A stretch of DNA of 64,000 bases, from contig NC_065572.1 of assembly GCF_937616625.2 (NCBI RefSeq), positions 40,265,653-40,329,652 of the forward strand, in the 5' to 3' direction. The translations under genes were made by a program, and so were the position numbers. Numbering within the stretch: position 1 is the stretch's first letter; each line of letters begins with the position of its first letter. The notes beneath the pieces are model-generated. The model did not search any database and had not been told where the DNA came from. It was given only the letters and a program-made list of their open reading frames with translations. Source of the DNA: Mercurialis annua. Lineage: Eukaryota; Streptophyta; Magnoliopsida; Malpighiales; Euphorbiaceae. Below, one piece after another: positions 12,989 to 22,984 of this stretch.

Positions 12989-13992
12989 TTAAATATTTGG
13001 CTTAAATCGCTAAAAAGGTGAAACGTTTGGATTTGTTTCGTAATGTTTGTAAACGTTTGGCTAAAATCGCTAAAATGTTGAAACGTTTGGATTTGTTTCG
13101 TAAGGTTTGTAAACGTTTGGCTTAAATTTCTAAAAAGGTGAAACGTTATGTTTTTTTCCGTAACATTTGTATTTGTTTGTCTTTAATCGCTAAAAGGGGA
13201 AATGTTTGGATTTATTTCGTAACGTGTGTAAACGTTTGGCTTAAATTGCTAAAATGGTGAAACGTTTAGATTTGTTTTGTAACGTTTGTAAACGTTTGGC
13301 TTCAATCGCTAAAAAGGGAAAATGTTTGGATTTGTTATGATCGTTTTAAACGTTTTAATTGATCTTGTAACGTTTATAAACGTTTGGCTTTAATCGCTAA
13401 AATGGTGAAACGTTTGGTTTTGTTTCGTAACATTTGTTAACGTTTGGCTACAATCGTTAGAAAGGGGAAACGTTTGGATTTATTTTGTAACGTTTGTAAA
13501 CGTTTGGCTTATATCGCTAAAAATGGGAAACGTCTTGATTTGTTTTGTAACGTTTGTAAACGTTTCGCTTAATTCGCTAAAAAGGTGAAACGTTTTGATT
13601 TGTTTCATAACGTTTAAAAAGTTTGGATTTGTTTTGTACAGTTTGTAAACGTTTGGCTTAAATTGCTAAAAAGGTACAATGTTTGGATTTGTTTTGGAAC
13701 GTTTGTAAATGTTTTGGTTCAATTGCTAACAAGGTAAAACGTATGGACTTGTCTTGTGACGTTTTAAACGTTTGGATTTGTTTTGTGACGTTTTAAAAAT
13801 TTGGCTTTTATCGCAAAAAGGGGGAAACGTTTGGATTTTTCGTAACGTTTTTTGTTTCGTAACGTTTTTAAACGTTTGGCTTATATCGCTAAAAATGTCA
13901 AACGTTTGGATTTATTTCATAACGTTTTTTATTTCGTAACGTTTGTAAACGTTTGGCTTAAATCGCTAAAAATTTGAAATGTTTGGATTTGT
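12989..13992 (+). repeat. Satellite, diverged partial higher-order unit E
   Basis: Monomers continue in the same register as the start of unit A, with TTAAATATTTGG at 12989 matching 1861. The similarity degrades after about 13650, where irregular spacers and short TTTGTTTCGTAACG duplications appear. The array is cut at 13992 by the copia element. The last five bases, TTTGT (13988-13992), are the left target-site duplication of that insertion. Confidence 0.85.
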
Positions 13993-15187
13993 TGTTAGTA
14001 GTATGTGCCCCAGGGCTATTTTATCTGTATACTTGTATAAACAAATCCCAATGGCAATGATTAATATGTTTTATTTGAACTAAGTGTCTTATCAACTAAG
14101 CGTTTATTTATTGCATATTGTCCTTATCACATTGTGATAGAAAATATATTCTTAAGGTGTTAAGAATATGAGTGATAGATTCTATTATACAAGTGATCTA
14201 AATAAACGTTCATGATCGATAGGGTCCTACGAATAAGGGCATCGCGTTATCACGAAAAGATCGTCACCTTTGTTTATTCTCCTGATTAGTAAAGAGTTAC
14301 TAATTATAGGAAGCAGTGAGTCTCATACTACTTGATGGGGCTCATAATAAACATATGGACACTCAAAGGGTTTGAGTGAGTCGAACAATTGACGCTAGAT
14401 GACTTATACATGGTATTTCATCAAAGTCAATTTAATGTCATCTAGTTCAAAATTGTACATATGTCCGTTGACTTGCGGTGACACTATCTAGTATATAGGT
14501 GATTAGAGTTTGATACTCCTTATCCCTAGATCTTTCATAAGCTAGGGTCGCGGGATGTGTTGGCTCTAGTTAATTGTATACGGAGATAGGGGTTTAACCA
14601 AGAGAGGATTTATCACTCCAGATGAACGGAGAAAAGATTTTATGCTACCCGAATTGTTCTTGATGGATGATAAAACCTGCGCAGGTGAATATGACTTGCT
14701 TTGAAAATTGTTTCTAGTGGAAGTCATATTTATCAAGAATAAGAATTGAGATGAGGTCATATGAACAAGACAAATAGTGTTTGACTAAACCGTGACACTA
14801 GTCGAGATCGGAATCTTAGATGAAGGGAATTTTGAGTGTACGGTAATTATAAACATTGGTTCATAAAGAATGCATCGAAACATTCATATCTATTTAGGGG
14901 TCGTGATATGTTGCCAGACGTCACTCACGATCTGCGAGAATATATAATTAATGGGGTTTAATTATTTAATATAAGAAAGGCGTTTCTTATGACTCTCGTT
15001 TCCATATAGATGTGAACCTAGTTAGTCACACATAATAGGTGTGCAAATTGAGTTTAGGATAGATCGATTTCATATAGATACTAGCATATCTCGAAAATTA
15101 ATTTAAGATTAAAAACAAGTGTAAATTAGGAACCAATTTGTAAGAGTTATAAATTAGTAGGCACCTAATTGTATTTTATCCAAGTTA

Positions 15188-15280
15188 ATGTGATGATGTC
15201 ATGTGACGATGTCACTATGATGTCATGTGATGATGTCACGATGATGTCATGCGATGATGTCATGTGATGATGTCATGTAT
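15188..15280 (+). repeat. GATGATGTCA minisatellite in the 5' LTR
   Basis: Imperfect tandem copies of a short unit around GATGATGTCATGT or its CACG variants run through this stretch just upstream of the 52-base repeat. A shorter version of the array occupies the same place in the 3' LTR (about 26289-26368). The repeated TGATGTCA resembles a bZIP-type TGACG/TGACGT half-site context, but any enhancer role is only inference. Confidence 0.75.
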
Positions 15281-15290
15281 GTCTCTGTAT

Positions 15291-15472
15291 GTGACACCTA
15301 GCATCCGACGTGTCAGAAGGTGGCAACACCTATGCTTGATGTGTGACACCTAGCATGTGATGTGTCAAATGGTTGCAACACCTATGCTTGGTGTGTGACA
15401 CCTAGCATGTGAGGTGTCGAATGGTGGCAACACCTTTGCTTGTTGTGTGACACCTAGCATATGAGGTGTCAG
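15291..15472 (+). repeat. 52-base tandem repeat in the 5' LTR, about 3.5 copies
   Basis: Copies start at 15291, 15343, 15395 and 15447 with GTGACACCTAGCAT, exactly 52 bases apart. The last copy is partial. The 3' LTR has only about 1.5 copies (26378 and 26430), so the LTRs have changed copy number by two units. The array lies just upstream of the TATA box, where an LTR enhancer is expected. Confidence 0.9.
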
Positions 15473-15493
15473 AATTTCCTACAAACTCTTGCC

Positions 15494-15501
15494 TATAAAT
15501 A
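15494..15501 (+). promoter_or_regulatory. TATA box of the copia 5' LTR
   Basis: TATAAATA lies in GCCTATAAATAGAGG, roughly 440 bases before the LTR end and just after the 52-base repeats, a normal place for an LTR promoter. In the 3' LTR the matching site reads AATAAATA (26476 region), so the first T is lost there. Confidence 0.7.
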
Positions 15502-15934
15502 GAGGTTGCCTTTTCTCATTCTATACACACCACTCGTAAGAGAGCATATTTGAAGGAGTTCAAGTAGTCATAAATCTTAAAAAAGTTGGAGAAAGTTTTT
15601 ACATACATTAGAGCAAAGACGTAATAGAGGCGAGAGTTTGAGCTTAGGGTTGCTCGGCAAGAGGAACTCTTGCGTATAACTTCAAGGCGAGGATTCAATC
15701 GGACGCATATTTGTGTGGACGAGCTTGAGGTCGCAGTACTATCGGGACTACAAGAAACGTTGCCGAATCGACATAGGTATTCTTCTTACGATTTTGAGAT
15801 GCGTGCTTTAATTACTAGATGATACGACGATCCATTTATTATTGATATGATCAATTTCTGGATCTGGATTGTTGGAATTCCGATTTTGAATTGAAATATA
15901 TGATCCGGACCTTCGCGCACCGCTGCACCAATAG

Positions 15935-15952
15935 TGGTATTAATAATCATGG
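15935..15952 (+). other. Degenerate primer-binding site of the copia element
   Basis: Immediately after the 5' LTR comes TGGTATTAATAATCATGG. The first six bases match the plant initiator tRNA-Met primer site TGGTATCAGAGC and the rest is degraded. Its position one base after the LTR supports the assignment. Confidence 0.6.
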
Positions 15953-16955
15953 ACTTAGAAATTATTATTAGCCATGTAATTTATAATTCCAGGGGCTTAG
16001 GTCTTGTTTTCAAAAACGAGCAAACGCTATTGTGACCTTAATATTTTTGATTAAATTCTGTCTAGGAGATTGATACTTAAGTGGTCCCCTCGTGACCCTC
16101 CAATTTATCGTGGGAATTTTTCTAATGTGATTATTTAAAACAATACGTGACTCGCTTGTGCATTATGTTGTCATCAACAAAACATGCGGAACAAGTAATA
16201 GTTTGCTCATTCTTTTGTGGCTAAAGAATGAGACCTAGGAAGTCCATGATCATACATGTGTGATTGCATGATTCATTTCAGCTTTAATATGTATGAGATG
16301 CATGCTAAAATATAAACCGGAATAACTTAAAACCCTAAGATATCTTCCTGAAAGATAAAAGAGTGAGTTTATATTAATTAATCATTAAATTGATTTATCA
16401 ATCGCTCTCCATTTGAGTAATAAACTAACACACTTTGAGTTATCATCTTTTCGTCTATGGATACATAGGGGTGATATGATATCGTCAAGAGGCCGTTGTT
16501 GAGTTTATTGTTAAGCATGATATGTTACGGGTGTATCAATATAGTACACGGCAATAACGGTAATTAGGCGTACCTGAGTCATGTATTATTTAAATTGATA
16601 CATCTTAGTTGATTCAATGGGTTAAACTTAACTATTGCAAAAACCCAATAACGACAATGGGTATCTGAGAGTGAAAACATTAGGAGCTGAAAATGATTGA
16701 AACCTCATATGAGATATAATGAACAATTGTTGTTCACTTGTAGTGCATTGTGATCCCAATAACGGAAATTAGGTGTACCTGAGGGAAAGATCAATGACTA
16801 CAAGAATTCAATCACCCAATTGAATTCTTTTCCAACAAAGATCTACATTTCCTATTTTGGAAGTGTAGGATTCGAAAAACATAGTGGGAGGCCATTTTGA
16901 TAAAGACAATAATACTAATTAGAGATCTTTTCTATCTATAGGTTGATTAGATAAG
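15953..16955 (+). other. Untranslated leader of the copia element
   Basis: About 1 kb lies between the primer site and the gag start, with no coding sequence that I recognise. It holds short repeated motifs around CAATAACGG followed by AATTAGG and GTACCTGAG (about 16551-16575 and 16757-16782), and a related AATAACGACAATGGGTA near 16648. Such leaders may include dimerisation or packaging signals, but nothing specific can be shown here. Confidence 0.6.
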
Positions 16956-17726
16956 ATGAAATCGAATCCGTTAAGTAGCATTCTCGACAGTAATCGCTTA
17001 GTAGGTCCTAACTTTGTTTATTGGTTAAGAAATCTCAAAATAGATCTTGCAAGTGAACACATAGCATATGTTCTTGAGACAAATGTTCCGGGACCATTGC
17101 CGATTGAGGCACCTCCCGAGGAACATGAGGTATTGCGCAAGTGGAAGTTAGACGACGAACAAGCCAAGTGCTATATGTTGGCATCTATGAATAACGAGAT
17201 GAAAAAGAAACACAAAAAATATCTGGGAGCTCACGAAATATTGTTTCACTTACAAGAGTTGTATGGAAAATAAATTTGTTTTGCTAGATATGAGATATCT
17301 AAGCAATTATTTCTGGCGAAGCACTCCGAGAGAAAGGATGTTGGAGAACATTTGAACATGATGATTCGATTTATCGAACGGCTAGAAGGTCTAGACTTCA
17401 TCATGGACTTCAATCTCTAAACAAATATAATCCTTCAATCCCTTCCAGAATCATATGGTAATTTCATCACGAATTACTATATGAATCGGATAGAATGTAC
17501 ACTTGCCGAGTTATCAAACATGTTGATAACTGCTGAAAAGAATAATGTTAAGGGAAAGGAAGTTTCTCTTGTGGTTTCTTCTTCTAGTAAGACTAAGAAG
17601 AAGAAAACTAAGAAGAATGTTTTGAAGGCCCAAAAGGCCATTGCGAAAAAGAAGGGCACCTCGGAGAACAAAGGAAAGTGTTTCTTTTGTGAAGGCAAGG
17701 GACATTAGAAACGAAATTGCCCCAAG
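16956..17726 (+). pseudogene. gag: copia gag (capsid/nucleocapsid), broken by three in-frame stops
   Basis: The start ATG opens with MKSNPLSSILDSNRLVGPNF, a typical Ty1/copia gag N-terminus, followed by a UBN2-like capsid region (YWLRNLKIDL, then KCYMLASMNNEM and HEILFHLQELYG). The frame holds from 16956 to 17726 with no frameshift, but it has stops at 17271 (TAA), 17418 (TAA) and 17706 (TAG). A Lys-rich stretch is followed by a CCHC zinc knuckle whose C, C, H and C are all present (17679-17720). The third stop falls right after the His, where an aromatic residue, often Trp, is usual. The gag normally packages element RNA into virus-like particles. Confidence 0.9.
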
Positions 17727-18416
17727 TATTTGGAATCTAAGGGCAAGAACAAGAATAATAAAAATCTCGGTGAGGGTGTGTCAATTTTTTGTTATTTCAA
17801 TTCCAATAACGATAGCTCGTCCAAAGCTTGGGTATTAGATACCAGAGCTAGTTCTCACATTTGTTCATCCTTACAGGATCTTGCAAATGAGAGGAGCTGG
17901 ACAAGGACGAAGTGATTTTGAAGCTTGGAAATAACACAAGCGTTGCGGCTAAAGCTATATGATCATCTTCTATTTTGTTGTATAAACATGTTTTGTATTT
18001 GAACAATGCTTTGTACTTACCAAACGCTTATTGAAATATCATGTCCATTTCTTGTATGACAAGATTAAGGTATGATTTCCTATTTACAAATGATGTTTGT
18101 AAAATTATCTATAATAATAAAATCAATGGTTATGATTATGTACAAAACGGTCTTTATTATATAAATGAAGATGTTAACAATACAAATAATGTTTCCAAAA
18201 TAAATACCATAAGTGATCAAACCTCGAAATAATTATGGCACTTACGATTAGGAAATATTGTTGAAGATAAACTTAACAAGTTGGATACGATGGGAATCTT
18301 GAGAAATCTTGATTCCGCATCAATTTCAACTTGTGAGTAATGTCTTAAAGGCAAGATGACCCGATCACCCTTTGTGGGACAAAGTGGTAGAGCCAAAGAT
18401 GTTTTGGAAATGATAC
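17727..18416 (+). pseudogene. pol: copia protease and pre-integrase region, decayed
   Basis: The gag frame continues into protease: AWVLDTRASSHIC (about 17827-17865) is the aspartic-protease active site, with the usual Gly of D-T/S-G changed to Arg. A frameshift between about 17885 and 17905 ends that frame at 17913. A later frame gives the GAG-pre-integrase domain: LWHLRLGNI and, further on, CE-stop-CLKGKM. The second His of the HHCC zinc finger is Asn, and a stop lies between the two Cys. The reading is interrupted at 18416 by the solo LTR and resumes at about 22285. Confidence 0.85.
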
Positions 18417-18904
18417 TGTAATACCCCGTAATTTTAAGTAATTAAATATGCCATGAGGTCAAATTAGAGTAATCAAAATATTAAAAATAATATTTTGATA
18501 TTTCGAATATTAAGAAAAATATTCGGAAAGATTAAGTTTAATAGTCAAAGGATAATAGTAAGGTTTGACTATTAAAGATTATTAAATTAAATCACGGGAA
18601 ATGATTTAATAAATTCGGAATAAGTAAATTAAATTTAAACGTAAATTTAATTTATACGTATCCGGAAAAGAGTATCGTAATAATATGAGTTTAAAATTTA
18701 AATCGGAAATTTAAATTTTAATAAACGAGTGTGAATGGAAGTAATAAATTTGAGAATACTCTTTAGCGTCGTATAAATTGATATATTGATAATTAATATA
18801 TCAATGTACCACTCTAAATGGAGAGTTTAAGATTTCGGACAAAATCCCGAAATTAAAATGTCGAAACTCGGAAAGCTCGACGAGTTATTGACGAATATAC
18901 GTTA

Positions 18905-18906
<2 letters not shown>

Positions 18907-18966
<60 letters not shown>
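18907..18966 (+). repeat. (TA)n microsatellite in the solo LTR
   Basis: An almost uninterrupted AT dinucleotide run of about 60 bases with two early irregularities lies just upstream of the MITE insertion site. It is likely polymorphic and a possible assembly weak point. Confidence 0.95.
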
Positions 18967-18970
<4 letters not shown>

Positions 18971-18996
18971 TAAAATAAAATAAAGGATAAGAAGAA

Positions 18997-19753
18997 GAGG
19001 AAATTACACCATTTACCAAAAAAAATGAAAATAATTACAAAACTACATGTTGACTTTTTTCATTTACAAAAATATTAATAATATTTACAAAAGTATAAAA
19101 AAATAAAAAAAATATCAAACATACGGTGTATACTGTAGGTATAATGTCAGTATACTTATAAACTAACATTATATCAACATTATATCAATATTATACCAAA
19201 ATTATACCGACATTATACATACTGAGATTTTATTAATATTAAATGAAAATTTACCAAAATCACATCAAATTGTATATTAAAAATTAAATTATAATATACC
19301 AAAATTATACCAACAGTATACCAAAAGTGTACACATCAAAATATACTGAAATTTTATTATTACATCAACATTACATCACATCGCATACTAAATATTAACC
19401 TAACAATATACTAAAATTATACCAACAATATACAAATTCTCAATTTCATTACCAACTATAGTGAAAAATACATATAAAAAATATACATGTTATCAACTAG
19501 AAAATATATATAAAAATTTATAATCGATGTACCAAAAATATACTGAAATTATACCAATAATAAATCAAATATTATTTTTAAAATATCTGATTTATAGTTC
19601 TAGTATTCCAAAATTATATCATAATTATACCGACATTATACAAATCGTACTTTTGTAATTAATTTTAAATCAGTCGTATTTTTGTAAATAAAAAAAGTTT
19701 ACAGGTACTTCTGTAAATATTTTTAAAATTTTAGGTAATTTTGTCATCGTCCC
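18997..19753. mobile_element. Mutator-like MITE with 9-base target duplication (757 bases)
   Basis: The element is bounded by identical 9-mers TAAGAAGAA (18988-18996 and 19754-19762). The left end GAGGAAATTACACC and the right end read in reverse, GGGACGATGACAAAATTACC, align as imperfect terminal inverted repeats. The similarity continues inward for roughly 80-90 bases, including TTTACAAAAATA near both ends. The interior is very AT-rich, full of ACCAAAATTATACC-like motifs, and has no coding sequence. A 9-base duplication with long inverted repeats points to the Mutator superfamily; it would need a transposase from elsewhere. Confidence 0.85.
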
Positions 19754-20230
19754 TAAGAAGAAAGGAGAGGCGGTGTGGGGTGAAGAATAGAAATGAAAAA
19801 TATTCATTTTAATCCCTGAATTTTTATTTTAATTAGTTTTCAATTATTAACTAATTAAATATTATTCGTTAGTCCAAATTAAAATAAAATAATTTATAAG
19901 TCCCGAGCGAATAATTTTGTTGTTAATATTCGCGAAATAATTTGACGAAGCTACCATCAAATTTTTATGGAATTTGGACATAGTAATTTTAATTAAGCGG
20001 GACTGATTTAGACCTAATAAATCTTTGGAGATTTATTAAAAAAATAAAATATAAGTCGGATGCGAATAAAAATTATATTGTTATTCGTTTTATATTTTAT
20101 TGAATTTTTGGGTAAAGTTTGACGGAATTTGGAATTAGTCTTCGTTTGGACTACGGACGACTAATTAAAATCAGAGTTAAAGTGCATGATTGAGCTAGTA
20201 CTAGATTGTACATTAGCCATATATTTCCTC

Positions 20231-20238
20231 TATAAATA
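20231..20238 (+). promoter_or_regulatory. TATA box of the solo LTR at 18417
   Basis: TATAAATA in CTCTATAAATAGAAG fits a pol II promoter, placing a U3/R boundary about 30 bases downstream. It lies slightly past the middle of the LTR. Confidence 0.6.
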
Positions 20239-20606
20239 GAAGTGAGGGGGCACGTTCATTTCATTTTGCAGAAATGAAAAATGAGGTGCCTGCTAGTTCA
20301 TCCACCACAGGCGCGCGGTTTTAGGTTTCGCGATTTCTGATCCGATATTTTCGAGGATCCGCACGTATTTGAGGTAATAACCGTTAATTTAAATTCGGTT
20401 ATTAATAATTTAAATTCGATTATTAAATATTTAGATTATAATTAAATTTATAACGTCGACCGTATCGAATCGATCGAATTCGAATCGGTTTAACGTTTTG
20501 ATTGCGGATTAGGATTGGATTGTTATTGAATTGGTGTTTTTGAATGTTTCGGAGTGTGGGAAATAGTTTGGTACGACCCGAAATTAAAGATTCTGGGGTT
20601 GCCCGT

Positions 20607-20667
20607 ACTGTGCGGGCGCACAGTTCAACTGTGCGGACGCACAGTCCCTACCGTGAGGACGCACAGT
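20607..20667 (+). repeat. Three tandem hairpin-forming units in the solo LTR
   Basis: The stretch has three spaced near-copies, at 20607, 20628 and 20650. The first two are inverted repeats with arms ACTGTGCG and CGCACAGT around two central bases. The third has a damaged left arm (ACCGTGAG). The spacing is 21 to 22 bases. They lie downstream of the TATA box, so a transcript would carry them as small hairpins. Confidence 0.8.
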
Positions 20668-21394
20668 AGGCCAGTGGGGAAAATGATTTGGACTTTCGCC
20701 CTAGCTCGGTTCAGTTCGATCTGGTTAGTTCTAATCGATCCGAAAAGAATATAAGTGGACTATCAAAATATGAACTAGGACTTTTTAAAAAGGTTAAAAC
20801 GTTTATGTAAGTAAAAGATCTTTGGTTTATTAAAACAATGTTAGGTTTTAATAAAACCCTACATTAATCAATGTGATTAATGCTAAAAGGACTATAAGTC
20901 TATACCAAGAGTGGTATTATATATTGAACGAGAAGTTCAATATTGAGATTAGTTTATGTGTTTGTTTATAGAGTTGTCTATAAACATTAGTTGTTTAAAG
21001 TCTATCGGTTATACGATAGGACTATAGTTAGGAATTCGATTCTGATATTGTTTTGACATTTGAATTCTAGCTAGATGCGACGAGAGTCGATCTGCCAAGT
21101 CAGAACACTAGGGTGTTTAACTAGTGGGCTACGAGGAGCATACGTTTTGGGGAACACCGGTTCTGTGAGTTTTACTTTGTGATTTTTACTTTTGAATATT
21201 TATATTTAAACTGTTTTAAATAACAAATCGCACTAGTATAACTAAACCATGAAAGATCCATTGGAACAAGCTTCCTATTGGTTGTCAATAGGACTGTGTG
21301 ATCACCAGTAGTGTTTCTCGATACGAGCCTGTGTCTGACATAGAGGTCAGTTAATGTCATTGGGCGTTGGAAGTGCTAGCGACCCTGACTTAAC

Positions 21395-21510
21395 AGTCTG
21401 AGATGGCAGTAACGGTTACGGTCACAGGCAATACTGTGATGGCAGTTTCACGGTTACGGTCCAGACACCCGGCTTAGACGGCAGTGATTCAGTTCACGGT
21501 CTAAGGCCTA
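21395..21510 (+). repeat. GGCAGT...CACGGTTACGGTC repeats in the solo LTR
   Basis: Three loose copies of a unit of about 40-50 bases follow one another: GATGGCAGTAACGGTTACGGT, then GATGGCAGTTTCACGGTTACGG, then GACGGCAGTGATTCAGTTCACGG with most of its similarity at the ends. No function is evident. Confidence 0.6.
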
Positions 21511-22279
21511 TATTGTGTAGGTTGAGACCCATACAATAGTCTGTCTTGTAGGGTTTCATCTGGATCGACTAATTGGTAATATTTTACATACACAAATATT
21601 TTATGTATTTGCGATTTGAATATTCAATTGTAAATTGTAGACTCACTCAGAAATATTTATATTTCTGACCCTCCCCAATGTTTACGTTTCAGGTAATCAA
21701 GTACGAGGTCGGACTTCCACAATAATTCTGGAAGTCGTCAGTCACACCTCTAGAGCTGCAAGTAGTCGGGTACTGGGAAGTCTGTCTTTTAACTTACAGC
21801 AGTTCAACTTATTTTGATATACTCTGATTTGAACTACTGTATATGTATATGATTGAAAAGCTGCGTGTTTTCTAAACTTCTGTGACCAATTGTTTGAAAG
21901 ATACACTGGTTTCATGTGTTTAGCATTTTAGGATTGTATTGGAAATAGAGCAGGTACGTCATATGAGATTGATGCTTGCGCTCTAGTTTCTTTAAATACA
22001 ATCAGGGTCTTAAGACCTAGTTTTCAGAAATATGTTTTCGTTAAACAAGAGAAAGGTTTTAACGATATTTTCTGAAAACAGATCATACGTGATGTATGGT
22101 CTTGAATTGCGATCGCGTTTTTAATAAAGGTGTTAAAGTGTTTCCGCAACGAGGTTGCAAACCTTTTTATGTTTTAAAACGCGAAAAATTTATAAAGGTT
22201 TTTAGGCTTGCTACGGGTTTCGGAGCAACCACTCCCATTCCCTAGCGCCGGTCGCGATCCATGAATTTGGATCGTGACA

Positions 22280-22980
22280 AATACATAGTGATGTATGTTG
22301 TCCATTTAAAGAAATGGCACGAGATGATTATTTATACTTTATTACCTTCACCGATGATTTATCACGGTATGGGTATGTTGTTCTTATGAAGAACAAGAGT
22401 GAAGCTTTTGAAAAATTTAAAGACTTCAAAAATGAAGTAGAAAATCAAATTGGAAAAAGTATTAAAATCCTACAATCTGATCGAGGAGGTGAATACTTGA
22501 GTACGGAATTTGGTACATTCTCAAAAGAATGCGGTATTATTTCTCAACTGACTCATCCGGGAACACCACAATTGAATGGTGTATCGGAACGGAGGAATTG
22601 TACATTGTTAGACATGGTACGATCAATGATGAGCTATACTGATTTACCCATTTCATTATGGGGTCATACACTTCTTCGCACAAATTATATTCTAAATCGA
22701 GTAACAACTAAATCCGCTCTGAGAATACATTATGTGATATGGTATGGTAAGGAACCAAGTCTTGAGCATATTAAGATTTGGGGATGTTCGGCATATATCA
22801 AAAATTTGATAACCGATAAGTTGGAATCAAGATAAATCATGGGAAGATTCGTTGGTTATCCTAAAGACAGTTTAGGATATTATTTGTATATTCCATCCGA
22901 ACAAACAATTGTTGTTACTCGGGATGCAGTCTTTCTTGAAAACAATTTATTCAAGAAGGAGGCAAAGGAAGAAAAATAGA
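22280..22980 (+). pseudogene. pol: copia integrase core and C-terminal region (second half)
   Basis: The reading resumes after the solo LTR with HSDVCCPF, where the usual Gly before PF is Cys. It continues through TFTDDLSRYGYV, SDRGGEYL and GVSERRN, so the D, D and E of the rve integrase core are all visible. IWGCSAYIKN and GYPKDSLGYYLY (GKGY/GYP region) follow. A TAA at 22833-22835 and a TAG at 22978 break the frame. Integrase would insert cDNA into the genome with a 5-base stagger, matching the duplication seen here. Confidence 0.92.
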
Positions 22981-22984
22981 ATTA

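Larger units (their letters stand above)
13993..15933 (+). repeat. 5' LTR of the copia element (1941 bases)
   Basis: It begins TGTTAGTAGTATGTGCC directly after satellite and ends ACCAATA, the same termini as the 3' copy. The usual terminal CA appears as TA in both copies. It differs from the 3' LTR at about one base in ten over the first 80 bases, which suggests an old insertion. It contains a GATGATGTCA-rich repeat, a 52-base tandem repeat and a TATA box. The short reading frames within it (14566-14760, 15516-15698) have no recognisable content. Confidence 0.93.
18417..22279 (+). mobile_element. Solo LTR of a Ty3/gypsy-type element, nested in copia integrase (3863 bases)
   Basis: It starts TGTAATACCCCGTAA and ends GGATCGTGACA. 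Flanks are GATAC (18412-18416) and AATAC (22280-22284), a 5-base target duplication with one change. Removing it rejoins the integrase reading (VLEMI, then HSDV). No second LTR or internal region is present, so this is a solo LTR from LTR-LTR recombination. Without the MITE it is about 3.1 kb. It contains a TA microsatellite, a MITE, a TATA box and two short repeat clusters. The last 75 bases are shared with the LTRs at 39107, 46226 and 50743. The reading frames inside it are not convincing genes. Confidence 0.92.

Noticed and set aside
1..13992. Regularly spaced repeats suggesting a CRISPR array
   Set aside because: The whole 60-base unit is repeated with no unique spacers, and all other features are those of a plant genome.
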